Below are positions 32,991 through 43,181 of a stretch of 64,000 nt of DNA, piece after piece (the first letter of the stretch is position 1; each line of letters starts with the position of its first letter). Below the pieces are notes generated by a model. The model did no database searches. It was not told where the DNA came from and worked only from the letters and a program-made list of their open reading frames with translations. The translations under genes and the position numbers were made by a program. This DNA is from Deltaproteobacteria bacterium (GTDB taxonomy: Bacteria; Myxococcota; UBA727; VGSZ01): the NCBI GenBank assembly GCA_020850995.1, contig JADZDP010000094.1:1-64000 (forward strand). Reading direction: 5' to 3'.

Positions 32991-35030
32991 TCACGCCGGC
33001 GGCAGCCGCGCCAAGCGCGCCTTCAGCCGCTTGAGGTTGTCGGGCGGTGGCTTGTGCTTCAGCGCCGCCTCGAGCACGGCACGCGCGTCGACCTCGCGAC
33101 CGCTGGCCTGGTACGCGTCCACCAAGAGGAGCAAGGTGGTGCTGTCGCGCGGCAAGAGCTCGTGCGCTTGCGCGAGCAAGGCCGGGCGCTCGGCGGGTTG
33201 CGCCGCCTCGGCGTCTTTGCGCAGCCGGCGCACGCGCGCCCAGCGCTCGTCGGGCGCCGGGTTCGACGACGGCGAGAGCTCGGCGCTCTGGCCGTAGCGC
33301 GCCAGGTAGCGACGCGCGCGCTCCCCGTTGGCGTCGTCGGGCATGGCGTGCAGCCACAGGCGGATGTGATAGGCGGCGCCTGCGGGATCGCCCAGGCCGC
33401 GAAAGGCCTGCGCCAACAAGGGCTGCAGCTCGAGGCGCGCGGGCGCCAGCGCCACCGCCTCGGCCAGGTGTTCCTTGGCGCGCTCGTAGCTGCCTGCGTC
33501 GAGCGAGGCGCGGCCCAGGCGCTCGAGCTGCGCCACGCGCGCGTACAGCGTGGGTTTCTTCTTCTTCTTCTTCGCCGTCGGGTCGTTCTGCGCCGACAGC
33601 TCTGCTTGGCGCGCCTCCTCGAGCTTGTCGGCGCGGGCGCGCAGGCGCGCCCCGTCGTCGGCCAAGGCGCGACACGCGGTGGCGCTGGCGGCGAGCGCCT
33701 CGCGCCCGGCCTCGCTGAAGGGCGCGGGGTCGAGCAGGTCGTCGAGCAGCTCGGTGCGGCACGGGTGCGAGGGCGCCTCCTTGAGCAGGCGCTCGATGGC
33801 AGGGAGCTCGCCCTCGAGCTGCGGCGCGTCACCAGCATCGAGCGGCGACGCCACTACCTCGCGCTCGGCGAGCCAGACCGAGAGCGCGATGGCGCCGCCC
33901 ACGAGCCCCACGCCGAGCCCGCCCAAGCCCGCCACCATGAGCCAGGGCGAGCTGCGCGGCTTGAAGAACTGCCCCGTGTGCTCGGGCTGCGCCGTGGGGT
34001 TGGTGGTGTACGGGCGTGGCGCGGCCTCCGACGCCTCCTTGGTGGGGTCGTCGGCAGCCGCCATCACGCGCGTGTGCGCCGCGCCGTCGGCGACGGGCGC
34101 GCCGGCGGCGAGGGCGCGCGCCACCAGCGGCGCCAGCTCGACCCGGCCGCTGGGCTCGAGCGTGTCGAGGCAGCCCTGCATGGCGCGCTCGAACGCCGCC
34201 ATGTCGGGGTAGCGCTCCTCGGCGTGCCAGCGCAGCGCGCGCAGCACCACGCGATCGACCGCGCGCGGCACGCTCGGCTTCACCGTCGAGGGCGGCACCG
34301 GGTCGGACTTGGTGACCTGATCGAGGATCAACAGCTCGTTACGCCCCGTGAACAAGCGGCGCCCGGTCAGCATCTCCCACAAGAGCACGGCGGCGGCGAA
34401 CTGATCGGCGCGGTGATCGACCATGCTGCCGCGCGCCTGCTCGGGCGCCATGTAGCTGAGCTTTCCCTTGAGCGTGCCGGCGCGCGTGCGCGTCAGGCGC
34501 TGCGCGGCCTTGGCCACGCCGAAGTCGACCAGCTTGAGCCGCCCCTGCTTGTCGATGAGCACGTTTTGCGGGCTGACGTCGCGGTGCACGATCAGGAGCG
34601 GCGCGCCGTCGGGGCGACCGTCGCGGCGCCGCGTATGCGCGTGGTGCAGCGCGCGCGCCAGGTAGATAGCGACCTGCAGGGCCTCGGCGACGGTGAAGCC
34701 GCCGCTGCCGCTGCTCTCCTCGAGCTGCTCCACGCCGGCGCGGATGCGCGCCAGGCTGGGGCCGTCGACGAACTCCATGACCTGGGCCAGCTCGTCGTCG
34801 GCGTCGATGAGCTCGAGCACCTTGACGACGTTGTCGTGGTCGAGGTCAAGCACCAACGCGGCCTCGTCGCGGAACATCTCGATGAAGTCGACGTCGTTGC
34901 GCAGGGAGGGATCGAGGCGCTTGAGGCACACGTCCTCGCCGCGCTCGGGGTCGAGGGCCTTCCACACCTCGGCCATGCCGCCGCGCGCGACACGCTCCTC
35001 GAGGATGTAGCGGCCCACGCGATCTACCAT
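32991..35030 (-). CDS. Membrane-anchored Ser/Thr protein kinase with extracellular TPR-like region
   Basis: The 679-aa protein has a kinase domain (residues 8-290) with Gly loop VARGGMAEVW, CLKRL with Lys37, HRDVSPQN (149-156), DFG (169-171) and APE (195-197); the HRDVSPQN form is common in myxobacteria. A Pro/Thr linker leads to a membrane helix (about 362-388), then a TPR-like helical region with a poly-Lys run (KKKKKK). Expected to sense signals outside and phosphorylate cytoplasmic targets. It starts 35 nt downstream of the lipoprotein gene at 35066 on the same strand. Confidence 0.93.
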   Translation of the reverse strand: MVDRVGRYILEERVARGGMAEVWKALDPERGEDVCLKRLDPSLRNDVDFIEMFRDEAALVLDLDHDNVVKVLELIDADDELAQVMEFVDGPSLARIRAGVEQLEESSGSGGFTVAEALQVAIYLARALHHAHTRRRDGRPDGAPLLIVHRDVSPQNVLIDKQGRLKLVDFGVAKAAQRLTRTRAGTLKGKLSYMAPEQARGSMVDHRADQFAAAVLLWEMLTGRRLFTGRNELLILDQVTKSDPVPPSTVKPSVPRAVDRVVLRALRWHAEERYPDMAAFERAMQGCLDTLEPSGRVELAPLVARALAAGAPVADGAAHTRVMAAADDPTKEASEAAPRPYTTNPTAQPEHTGQFFKPRSSPWLMVAGLGGLGVGLVGGAIALSVWLAEREVVASPLDAGDAPQLEGELPAIERLLKEAPSHPCRTELLDDLLDPAPFSEAGREALAASATACRALADDGARLRARADKLEEARQAELSAQNDPTAKKKKKKPTLYARVAQLERLGRASLDAGSYERAKEHLAEAVALAPARLELQPLLAQAFRGLGDPAGAAYHIRLWLHAMPDDANGERARRYLARYGQSAELSPSSNPAPDERWARVRRLRKDAEAAQPAERPALLAQAHELLPRDSTTLLLLVDAYQASGREVDARAVLEAALKHKPPPDNLKRLKARLARLPPA

Positions 35031-35065
35031 CGGAGGCCGATGCTACACGGCTGGCCGCGTGCGTA

Positions 35066-37579
35066 TCAGGGCGCCGGCTCCGCGCCCACGCCCTCGAGCT
35101 CTGCTTGGCCGGCGTAGGCCGCGCCCGGCAGCGCCTGCGGGCGGAAGAAGCCGATCTCGCCGAGCAAGCCCGGGCCGCCGATGAGCGCGCGCCCGGCGCC
35201 GGGTGCGTCGCCGCGCCGCCGCTGCACGCCGCCCACGGCGCCCCGACCGCGCGTGCCGAGCGCGCACGCGGTGTCGCCGCACACCGGCACGCTGGGCTCG
35301 CCGCGCATGTCGACGGGGATGACCTGTCCGTCGTCGGCGATGACCCAGATGAAGGGGTCGTCGCAGGTGGGGCCGGCGGGATCTTCGAGGAACGAGGCGG
35401 GCAGCGCGGGCAGCGGTACCACCGCGGTCTCGCGCAGCTCGCCCGCCTCTTCCTTCACCATGCTCAGGTCGCCGCTGCCGTGGTTGGCCACCAGGATCAC
35501 CGGGCGCGGCACGGGGTCGGTGCTGCAGTCGACGGTGTGGGTGCGCAAGAGCGCCACCGGCTCGCGGCCCACGCGCACCGTGGAGAGCTGCGATGCCAAC
35601 GGCGTGATGGCGCCAGCCGCGCAGCCGGCGCAGGTGAGCGCCTCTTCGCTGGCGGCCAGCAGGCGATCGTTGGCGCCGTCGGCGATGAGGAAGGTCGCGC
35701 CCCCCTCGCCCGGGAGCTTGTCGAAGTCGCGCAGATCGACGCTCTCGCCCAAGGCCGCGCCCACGTCGTAGCAGAGCGAGACCCGGCGCTGCCCGATGAT
35801 GCCGTCGTCGAAGGCGCCGCTGGGCTCGCCGACGCTCTCGAGGGCGGCGCAGTCGCCGCCGAGGCCCGCCGAAGCGTCGAGCTCGTCGGCGCCTGCCGCC
35901 CAGCCACCGCCCATGCGACCCGAGGTGGGCTCAACCGCGTCCGCGGTGGTGAAGAAGCGCAGCGCCATGGTGTTCATGGCGCCCTGCTCCATCAACACCA
36001 ACGCCGAGCGGTACACGAGCACGTAGGCGTCGGGCGGGTTGATGCCGTCGTCGACCAGGGCCGCGTCGGGCGGGTTCAGGTAGCGGAAGGCGCGCAGCGC
36101 GCTGCCCGCTTCGTCGGCGCCGGCGTCGAACGACATGGCCGGCTCGATGGCGTTCGCCAGCGCGGCGTCGACGGTGGGACCCTCGAGGGCGCTGGTGGCG
36201 TCGGTGCCCACGTAGACCTTCTTGATGGCCGCGCCCGGCGTTGCCACGCCGTCGTCGGAGCGGCGCATCACGCGCAGCCACGAGCCCGAGGGCAAGACGG
36301 CGAGCGGCTCGATGCTCGCGGTGGGCGCGATGTCGCCGGTCATGTCGCCGGCCATGGCCTGCTCGCAACTGTCGTCGGAGCCGAGCGCGCCCTGGCAGGC
36401 GGCGCCGTCGCCCACGGCCCGCTCGGCCTCGTCGTCGAGCACGTCGGCGCCGTCGCCGATGAGCGCGATCCAGTCGCCGTCGACCAGCGCGAAGCGCCCG
36501 CCGGCGGTGGGCTGGACGGCCGTGACGTTGCCCACGGCGCGCGGCTCGCCGTTCCCGTTGACCACGGGCAAGAGCGCGCCCGGCAGCAATGACATCTGCG
36601 AGGGCAGCGTGGGCGCCGCCGCCAGGATGCGCTCGGGCAGCGTGTAACGCGCGCGCTGGTCGTCGTTGGTGCGCAGCTCGGTGCGCACGCGCACCTGGTA
36701 GCTCCCGTAGGGCGTGAGCGGCTCGAGGTTCTCGACCCCGTCGTCGTCGACGGTGACCACGCCCACCACCTCGGCGCAGCGGGCGCGGTTGTCCAAAAGC
36801 GAGCTCTCGAGATAGCCGTAGCGCGCGCACAGCGCCGCCGCGCACACGTCGTCGACGCCGGGGAGCGTGTAGTCGCCGGCGCTGCGCTCGCCGGCGGTGA
36901 CGGCGGCGTTCAACTGCATGGGGTCGATCCAGGGGAAGGCCGACAGGCGCGCGTCGCGCCACTCGTCGAAGGGCGCGCGCAGCTGCACGCGGTAGCGAAA
37001 GGGCGCCCGGTCGGCGCGCTCGGCGCAGTCGGCGTTGACGCTCCACGCGTCGCGCGGGCCCCCAGTGCCCTCGTCGTTGTTGCCCTCGTAGAAGGTGTCG
37101 ATGCCGGGCAGGCGCAGCTCCGCATCGGCCTCGACGCCGCCGAAGGCCACGAACAGGCGGCTCTCGCTGGTGGCGCGCACCATCTCGAGCTCCGGCGACT
37201 GGGGCGGCACCACCACCACCACGTCGACGTCGTTGATGGAAGACAGGCACTGCAGCTCGCTGGTGCGCACGCGCCCGCCCACCATGGGCGCGCTCGGCAG
37301 CGCCACCAGCTCGTAGGCGACGCCAGGCGTGAGGTTCTCGAAGGTGAAGGTGCCGTTCTCGGCGCTCACCTGCGTGTCGCTGCGCCCGCTGATGGTGACC
37401 GGCACGCCGGCCAGCACGTTTCGATCCTGATCGACGACGGTGCCGGTGATGCGGGTGCCCTGGCTGCGCACCTCGGGGGGCGCGCTCGGGTCGCAGGGGT
37501 TGGTGGGCTCGAAGCAGCCGCTCGCGAGCGGCGACGCCAGGGCAATCAGGTACGTCCACCTACATGCACGCATGATCAT
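35066..37579 (-). CDS. Large lipoprotein with carboxypeptidase-regulatory-like N-terminal domain
   Basis: The 837-aa protein starts at ATG 37579, behind GAGGACACC; an ATG at 37573 is equally possible. A lipoprotein signal ends in PLASGC, followed by CFEPTNPCD and a CarboxypepD_reg/beta-sandwich unit (GTVVDQDRNVLAGVPVTISGRSD). The rest is long, acidic and beta-rich, with segments like propeller blades (STVRVGREPVALLRTHTVDC; VILVANHGSGDLSMVKEE) that are typical of YncE/SMP-30-like repeats. Probably outer-membrane attached. It and the kinase at 32991 form a likely operon, suggesting a sensor or surface-complex role. No enzyme motif. Confidence 0.78.
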   Translation of the reverse strand: MIMRACRWTYLIALASPLASGCFEPTNPCDPSAPPEVRSQGTRITGTVVDQDRNVLAGVPVTISGRSDTQVSAENGTFTFENLTPGVAYELVALPSAPMVGGRVRTSELQCLSSINDVDVVVVVPPQSPELEMVRATSESRLFVAFGGVEADAELRLPGIDTFYEGNNDEGTGGPRDAWSVNADCAERADRAPFRYRVQLRAPFDEWRDARLSAFPWIDPMQLNAAVTAGERSAGDYTLPGVDDVCAAALCARYGYLESSLLDNRARCAEVVGVVTVDDDGVENLEPLTPYGSYQVRVRTELRTNDDQRARYTLPERILAAAPTLPSQMSLLPGALLPVVNGNGEPRAVGNVTAVQPTAGGRFALVDGDWIALIGDGADVLDDEAERAVGDGAACQGALGSDDSCEQAMAGDMTGDIAPTASIEPLAVLPSGSWLRVMRRSDDGVATPGAAIKKVYVGTDATSALEGPTVDAALANAIEPAMSFDAGADEAGSALRAFRYLNPPDAALVDDGINPPDAYVLVYRSALVLMEQGAMNTMALRFFTTADAVEPTSGRMGGGWAAGADELDASAGLGGDCAALESVGEPSGAFDDGIIGQRRVSLCYDVGAALGESVDLRDFDKLPGEGGATFLIADGANDRLLAASEEALTCAGCAAGAITPLASQLSTVRVGREPVALLRTHTVDCSTDPVPRPVILVANHGSGDLSMVKEEAGELRETAVVPLPALPASFLEDPAGPTCDDPFIWVIADDGQVIPVDMRGEPSVPVCGDTACALGTRGRGAVGGVQRRRGDAPGAGRALIGGPGLLGEIGFFRPQALPGAAYAGQAELEGVGAEPAP

Positions 37580-37671
37580 GGTGTCCTCGCGCGGGGATTG
37601 AAGCATGTCACGGGCCAGCGCGCCGGTGCTCCCCCTTTCGCTGGATCATCGCCGGGTTCAGAGTCGCAGGC

Positions 37672-38118
37672 ATGCGCCACTGCCTGCTCGCCGCCCTGCT
37701 GTTCGCGTCGCTGTGCTGCTGCCAGAAGGCAGCAAACAAGGCCCCACCGCTGCCCGCCAGCCCCGACCCGGCGCTGCAAGGCGCCATGTGGTCGATGGCG
37801 CGCAACACCAGCGCCCTGGCCGAGCTGCTCGGCACAGCCGCCGCGCCCAGCGAGGCCGAGCTGGGCCAAGCGCGCCGCCTGGTGGACGAGGTGCATGCCA
37901 CCGCGTCGGCGTTGGCAGCCGACGCCAACGCGCGCGCGCACCCCGTGCTCGGCGCGGGCCTGCCCACCTTCCTCGCCGAGGTCCAGGCGGCCAAGCGTGC
38001 GCTCGAGCAGGCGCCGCCCGATGTCGAGCCCGCCAAGCGCCTCGGCGCCTCGTGCCGGGGCTGCCATGGCGTGGCCGCGCGCGTGCTCACCGACGACACG
38101 CGGCTGGCAGCGCGGTGA
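37672..38118 (+). CDS. Lipoprotein with C-terminal CxxCH haem motif
   Basis: The 148-aa protein has a lipoprotein-like signal (LLAALLFASLCCC), a helical body and a single CRGCH motif near the C-terminus. That position, in a four-helix-like protein of this size, fits cytochrome c' / class II cytochromes, where the haem is bound close to the end. It lies alone, divergent from the large lipoprotein and followed 85 nt later by an oxidoreductase gene. Electron-transfer partners are not visible. The haem assignment is by motif only. Confidence 0.72.
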   Translation: MRHCLLAALLFASLCCCQKAANKAPPLPASPDPALQGAMWSMARNTSALAELLGTAAAPSEAELGQARRLVDEVHATASALAADANARAHPVLGAGLPTFLAEVQAAKRALEQAPPDVEPAKRLGASCRGCHGVAARVLTDDTRLAAR

Positions 38119-38203
38119 GTGAAGCTCTCGCCCCTGGGCCCACGCGGTGAGCTGCCGTCGACGCGTTGGCCCACCGCGCGCATTTTGGCTGTAGGGTGCC
38201 CCG

Positions 38204-38857
38204 ATGAAGCTCTTCGTCACGGGCGCCAACGGGCAGGTCGGTCGGCTGGTGGTCCAGGAGGCGCTCGCCAAGGGGCACCAGGTGACGGCGCTGGTGCGCC
38301 CGAACGCGAAGGTGCAGCTCCCCGCCGGCGTGCACATGGCCACGCGCCTCATTGGCAAGGAGGGCGCGCTCGAGAAGATGGCCGACTGCGAGGCTGTGCT
38401 CTCCTGCCTCGGCATCAAGCGCACGAACGCGAAGAACCCGTGGTCGAAGGTCGTGAGCGGGGCCAGCTTCTGCAGCGAGAGCGCCGCCCTCATCATCGAC
38501 GCCATGCAGAGCTACGGGCTCAAGCGCGTCATCGCCATCAGCGCCGCAGGGGTGGCCGAGTCGGCGCCGCAGATGAACCTGGTGATGAAGCTCTTGGTGG
38601 CGACGTCGAACATCGGCGTGGCCTACCGCGACCTGGCGCGCATGGAGCAGGCCTACGCGCACAGCGGGCTCGACTGGTTGTGCGTGCGGCCCACGCGCCT
38701 GACCGACGGGCCGAAGACGGGCACGGTCAAGGTGGTGAAGGCCTTTGGCATGAACGCCGCCATCGCGCGCGCCGACGTGGCCGCGTGGATGGTGGAGCAG
38801 GTGACCAGCAAGCTGCCGTTCATGAACCGGCTGCCGCAGATCACGACGACGGAGTGA
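38204..38857 (+). CDS. NAD(P)-binding (NmrA/SDR-like) oxidoreductase
   Basis: The 217-aa protein begins MKLFVTGANGQVGRLVV, a Rossmann GxxGxxG dinucleotide-binding motif, and continues with the atypical SDR pattern (VLSCLGIKR, VIAISAAGV). The usual YxxxK pair is not evident, as in NmrA-like and SDR-a5 proteins that bind NAD(P) without catalysis or act as flavin reductase-like enzymes. Single gene, convergent with the L,D-transpeptidase with only five nt between stops. Confidence 0.85.
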   Translation: MKLFVTGANGQVGRLVVQEALAKGHQVTALVRPNAKVQLPAGVHMATRLIGKEGALEKMADCEAVLSCLGIKRTNAKNPWSKVVSGASFCSESAALIIDAMQSYGLKRVIAISAAGVAESAPQMNLVMKLLVATSNIGVAYRDLARMEQAYAHSGLDWLCVRPTRLTDGPKTGTVKVVKAFGMNAAIARADVAAWMVEQVTSKLPFMNRLPQITTTE

Positions 38858-38862
38858 TCGCC

Positions 38863-40329
38863 CTACGCGTGCAGCGACGCGTCGTCGGCGCTGGCCACGA
38901 TGGCCACCAGGTCGTCCACGGCGAGGGCGTCGAAGATCGTGACGATATCTTCGTTGTAGTGGCGTACGCAGCCATGGCTGACGTCGCGGCCCATGTTCCG
39001 ATAGTCGAAGGTGCCGTGCAGCTCTTCGCCTGAGCGTCCGCCCGAGGCCCACGAGAGGTCGACGATGCGCTTGCCAAACGAGCGCGTGTCGCCCCACAGC
39101 TGCATGCTGGTGCTGCGGGCGCCTGCCTCGTCGAGGCGCGTGCGCACCTTCTTGAGGCCCGTGGCGGTGGCGGTGCCTTGCGCGCCGTGCGCGTTCGGGA
39201 AGATGCCGGTGCAGGTGCCGGCGGCGTCGTACAGGAAGGTGCGGTGCTCGTCTTTCACGACGACCACGCGCAGCTTCTTGCTCGGGTCGCCACCCCAGCA
39301 GGGCACCGGTGCCTGCGCGGGCTGGCCGGCGTCCCACGCCTTCTTGCCCGGCGCCGGCGCCAACGCCACCAGGGCGCTCAACGTGGCGGCGTCGAGCGTG
39401 CCGGTGACGCGCACGGCGGGGAAGCGCTTCTTGGCGTGCACCTGGAAGTTCGACAGCGCCGTGGTGGTCTGCATGCCGAACTGGCCGTCGATGCCCGACA
39501 CGCCCACGTCACCTCTGAGCGCGAGCATGGGGAAGCCCATGTCGAAGAGCGCCTGCTGCAGCGCCGTCACCGCGGGCCCGCTGTCGCCGGCGCGCAGCAG
39601 CGCGCGCCCCGCCTGCACGTTGGCGAAGGCGGCGATACCCGCGAAGCGCCCATGCGTGAGCGGCGCGGGCGTGGGCGTGGGCGTGGGAGTGGGCGCGGGC
39701 GTCGCGCGCGCGCGCGCCAGCTCAGCGTCGAGGGCGAGCAGCGTGTCCTTGTCCACCGTGCCGCTCTCGGGCAGGCCCACGCGGCGCTGCAGCGCGCGCA
39801 CGGCGCCCTCGGTGCCGGGGCCGAACAGGCCGCGGTTGACGTTGTTGGCGCCCAGGCTGACGCGCAAGAGCGAGGCTTGGCCCGTCGTCGCCTCGTCGGC
39901 GGCGGCCACCACCAAGAGCGCGTCTTGCACCGAGCCCACGCCGAGCTGCTTGCTGCCCGCCTTGCGCGCCAGCACCGATACGCCCGCGCGCACGGCCGCG
40001 AGCTCGGCCACGTCGGCGAGCTTGGTGGCGCCGAGCGCGCCTTCGGCGCCGCTTCGTTGCGCGAAGCGCGCGGTGAGGGCGCGGTAGACCGGCTGCACCG
40101 CGGGGTTGTCGAGGTCGAGGCCGCCGGTGGCGCTGGCGCCGCGCTCGAGGCTGAGCAGCTTCTGGTACACCGAGCGCAGCTCGGGGTCGCCTTCGATGAC
40201 GCCGTTGGCGTCGAGATCGGCGCCGGCCACGCCCGCGGCCTGCAAGGTGGGCTCGGCCTGCGCCTCGGCGGTGGCCAGGCGCTGCGACGAGTGACGAGCG
40301 AGGAAGTCGCGTTCGAGGATGCGCGGCAT
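38863..40329 (-). CDS. L,D-transpeptidase (YkuD) with peptidoglycan-binding-like repeats
   Basis: The 488-aa protein from ATG 40329 has a helical N-terminus, a PG-binding-like unit (LFGPGTEGAVRALQRRVGLPESGTVD), a PTPTPTP linker, a second PG-binding unit (DSGPAVTALQQALFDMG ... GIDGQFGMQTTTALSNFQ) and a C-terminal YkuD domain with HGTFDYRNMGRDVSHGCVRH, giving the catalytic His and Cys. It would cross-link peptidoglycan or attach lipoproteins. No obvious signal peptide is seen at this start, which is unusual for an enzyme that works in the periplasm. Confidence 0.9.
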   Translation of the reverse strand: MPRILERDFLARHSSQRLATAEAQAEPTLQAAGVAGADLDANGVIEGDPELRSVYQKLLSLERGASATGGLDLDNPAVQPVYRALTARFAQRSGAEGALGATKLADVAELAAVRAGVSVLARKAGSKQLGVGSVQDALLVVAAADEATTGQASLLRVSLGANNVNRGLFGPGTEGAVRALQRRVGLPESGTVDKDTLLALDAELARARATPAPTPTPTPTPAPLTHGRFAGIAAFANVQAGRALLRAGDSGPAVTALQQALFDMGFPMLALRGDVGVSGIDGQFGMQTTTALSNFQVHAKKRFPAVRVTGTLDAATLSALVALAPAPGKKAWDAGQPAQAPVPCWGGDPSKKLRVVVVKDEHRTFLYDAAGTCTGIFPNAHGAQGTATATGLKKVRTRLDEAGARSTSMQLWGDTRSFGKRIVDLSWASGGRSGEELHGTFDYRNMGRDVSHGCVRHYNEDIVTIFDALAVDDLVAIVASADDASLHA

Positions 40330-40480
40330 GAGTGAGCCATAGCACCGGGCGCGCGCAGCGCGAGGGGGCGCCGGGTGACGCGCGCAACGCCTCGGACGGC
40401 GCGGCCGGCGGCGCGAGCCCCTTGCGACCGTGGGCGCCTTCTGGGACAAGGCGCTGGGGGCTCCACCGACAAGGGCTGTG

Positions 40481-42031
40481 ATGAGCGAGCAGGACGCGCG
40501 CTTCCGGTTGATGTTTGAGCGCAGCGCCGACGCGATCCTGCTGCTCGACACCGAGGCCAACCTGTTCGTCGAGTACAACCAGGCCGCGCTCGACATGCTG
40601 CGCTGCACGCGCGCGGAGCTGTCGGCGCTGCACCCCTCGGTGTTGTCGCCGCCCACGCAGCCCGACGGCGTGTCGTCGTTCACCAAGGCCAACGAGATGA
40701 TCGCCACGGCCATGAGGAACGGCAGCCACCGCTTCGAGTGGGTCCATCGCAGCCCCCACCGCGACGACTTCCCGGTGGAGGTGCTGTTGACGCCGCTGCC
40801 CTTGGGCGCCGTGCCCATCGTCGTGGTGGTGTGGCGCGACATCACCGAGCGCAAGCGCAGCGAGGAGGCGCTGCGGCAGGCCCAGCGCCTCGAGTCGCTC
40901 GCGGTGTTGGCGGGCGGGATCGCGCACGACTTCAACAACCTGCTCACCGCCATGTCGGGGCACCTGCACGCCGCGCGGAGCGCCGCCAACGACCGCGCCA
41001 CCACCGGCCCCGCGGCGGCCGAAATCGTCGATCACGTCACGCAGGTGGAGCATGCGGTGAGCCGGGCGGCCAGCCTGACGCGCCAGCTGCTCGCCTACGG
41101 CGGTCACGGCACCGTCGCCAAAGAGCCGGTGGACCTGTCGGCCTTGGTGCGCGAGATGGTCGACCTGCTGCGCATCTCGTTGCCGCCGGGCGTGCAGGTG
41201 ACCTGTGCGCTCGAGGAGACCGGCGCCACCGTAGAGGCCGACCCCGGTCAGCTCCAGCAGGTCATCATCAACCTCGTCGCCAACGCGGGTGAGGCCATGG
41301 CCACCAACGGCGGCTCGCTCAGCGTGCGCGTGTTCCGCGCCGCCGTGGGCGACGACGAGCTCCAACGTGACTTCCTCGGCCAAGGCCTGCGGGCCGGGCC
41401 CATGGTGTGGCTGGAGGTCGCAGACACCGGCGTGGGCATGACGCCCGAGGTGCAGGCGCGCATCTTCGAGCCCTTCTTCTCCACCAAGGCCTCGGGGCGC
41501 GGGCTCGGCCTGTCGGCGCTGCGCGGCATCGTGCGCGCCCATCAAGGGGGCGTGCAGCTGACGAGCGCGCCGCAACGCGGCACGACGTTCCGCGTGGCGC
41601 TGCCGACCACCGCGGCAAGCCCAAGCGCGCGCCCACGGCGCGCGGCCGAGGGCGCGCGCGGCCGCGGCACCGTGCTGGTGGTCGACGACGAGGCCACCGT
41701 GCGGCGCAGCCTCTCGATGTTGGTGCGCTCCATCGGCTTCGAGGTGATCGAGGCCGACGGGGGCGAGCGCGCGCTCGAGCTCTTCGACCAGCACCGCGCG
41801 ACGATCCGCTGGGTGCTGATGGACGTGACCATGCCGCGCATGGACGGCCACGCGACCTTCCTCGAGCTGCGGCGCCGCGACCCCGCGGTGGTCGTGATCT
41901 TGAGCTCGGGCTGGGCCGAGGAAGAGCTGGCGCGGCGCTTCGCGGATCAGCCGCCCTCGGCGTTCGTGCCCAAGCCCTTCACGGTGCCGGACCTGGTGAG
42001 CGCGCTCGGTCGGCTGCGCTTGGTGGGGTGA
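40481..42031 (+). CDS. PAS-histidine kinase-receiver hybrid
   Basis: The 516-aa protein (ATG 40481; GTG 40430 would add 17 residues) has an N-terminal PAS domain (FRLMFERSADAILLLDTEANL), a HisKA/H-box with GGIAHDFNNLLTAM, a HATPase region (NLVANAGEAMA, ADTGVGM, FSTKASGRGLGLSA) and a C-terminal receiver (LVVDDE ... VLMDVTMPRMDG, phospho-Asp in LMD). It is soluble. The H-box form with HDFNN is usual for cytoplasmic hybrid kinases that respond to intracellular signals. Divergent from the L,D-transpeptidase; output partner unknown. Confidence 0.93.
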   Translation: MSEQDARFRLMFERSADAILLLDTEANLFVEYNQAALDMLRCTRAELSALHPSVLSPPTQPDGVSSFTKANEMIATAMRNGSHRFEWVHRSPHRDDFPVEVLLTPLPLGAVPIVVVVWRDITERKRSEEALRQAQRLESLAVLAGGIAHDFNNLLTAMSGHLHAARSAANDRATTGPAAAEIVDHVTQVEHAVSRAASLTRQLLAYGGHGTVAKEPVDLSALVREMVDLLRISLPPGVQVTCALEETGATVEADPGQLQQVIINLVANAGEAMATNGGSLSVRVFRAAVGDDELQRDFLGQGLRAGPMVWLEVADTGVGMTPEVQARIFEPFFSTKASGRGLGLSALRGIVRAHQGGVQLTSAPQRGTTFRVALPTTAASPSARPRRAAEGARGRGTVLVVDDEATVRRSLSMLVRSIGFEVIEADGGERALELFDQHRATIRWVLMDVTMPRMDGHATFLELRRRDPAVVVILSSGWAEEELARRFADQPPSAFVPKPFTVPDLVSALGRLRLVG

Positions 42032-42076
42032 GGCGCGCGGCGTTGGCCCCACGTCATGGTGCGACTCGGCGCATGC

Positions 42077-43162
42077 TCACTCGTGGCGACGAAGCGCGGT
42101 GTAGCCGTGCTTCTTGACGAGCAGGTCACGCTCGGCGTCGATCAGGTCCTCGCGTGCCATCTCCGTGACCAGCTCGGTGAACGACACCTTCGGCTTCCAG
42201 CCGAGCTGCTGGCGCGCCTTGGCGGCGTCGCCGAGCAGCGAGTCGACCTCGGTGGGACGGAAGTAGCCCGCATCGACGGCGACGATGCATTTGCCACCTT
42301 TGTCGTAGCCCTTCTCCTCGACGCCTTCGCCCTTCCAGGTGATGGCGATGCCGAGCTCCGCGGCGGCGGCGTTGACGAAGTCGCGCACGCTGTACTGCAC
42401 GCCGGTGGCGATGACGTAATCCTCGGGCACTGCCTGCTGCAGCATCAGCCACTGTGCCTCGACATAGTCGCGCGCGTGGCCCCAGTCGCGGCGCGCGTTG
42501 AGGTTGCCGAGCCACAGGCACTCTTGCAGCCCGAGCTTGATGCGCGCCAAGGCGCGCGTGATCTTGCGCGTCACGAAGGTCTCGCCGCGCACCGGTGACT
42601 CGTGGTTGAACAAGATGCCGTTGCAGGCGTACATGCCGTACGCCTCGCGATAGTTCACCGTGATCCAGTAAGCGTAGAGCTTGGCGGCGCCATACGGGCT
42701 GCGCGGGTAGAACGGCGTGCGCTCGGACTGGGGCGTCTCTCTGACCAGGCCATACAGCTCCGACGACGAGGCCTGATAGAAGCGCGTCTTCTTCTCAAGG
42801 CGCAAGATGCGCATCGCCTCGAGCACCCGCAGCGGACCGAGCGCGTCGCAGTTGGCCGTGTACTCCGGCTCCTCGAAGCTGACCGCCACGTGGCTCTGGG
42901 CGGCGAGGTTGTAGATCTCGTCGGGCTGGGTCTCTTGAATGATGCGGATCAGGCTGGTGGCGTCGGTGAGGTCGCCGTAGTGCAAGACGAAGCGGTTATT
43001 GGGGAGGTGGGGATCTTGGTAGAGGTGGTCGATGCGGTCGGTGTTGAACAGCGACGAGCGGCGCTTGATGCCGTGGACCATGTAGCCCTTGCTCAAGAGC
43101 AGCTCCGCCAAATAGGAGCCGTCCTGGCCGGTCACACCGGTGATGAGCGCCGTCCGTGTCAT
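42077..43162 (-). CDS. gmd: GDP-mannose 4,6-dehydratase
   Basis: Converts GDP-D-mannose to GDP-4-keto-6-deoxy-D-mannose, the branch point to GDP-perosamine, -rhamnose, -fucose and related sugars. The 361-aa protein has [15 protein letters not shown] (NADP binding), QASSSELYG (catalytic Ser/Thr and Glu) and [12 protein letters not shown] (Tyr and Lys). ATG 43162 follows GGAGG at eight nt. It is the last gene of a six-gene minus-strand polysaccharide operon starting at 48445, 19 nt after the Wzi-like gene. Confidence 0.96.
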   Translation of the reverse strand: MTRTALITGVTGQDGSYLAELLLSKGYMVHGIKRRSSLFNTDRIDHLYQDPHLPNNRFVLHYGDLTDATSLIRIIQETQPDEIYNLAAQSHVAVSFEEPEYTANCDALGPLRVLEAMRILRLEKKTRFYQASSSELYGLVRETPQSERTPFYPRSPYGAAKLYAYWITVNYREAYGMYACNGILFNHESPVRGETFVTRKITRALARIKLGLQECLWLGNLNARRDWGHARDYVEAQWLMLQQAVPEDYVIATGVQYSVRDFVNAAAAELGIAITWKGEGVEEKGYDKGGKCIVAVDAGYFRPTEVDSLLGDAAKARQQLGWKPKVSFTELVTEMAREDLIDAERDLLVKKHGYTALRRHE

Positions 43163-43181
43163 CGAAAGATCCTCCGCAAGC

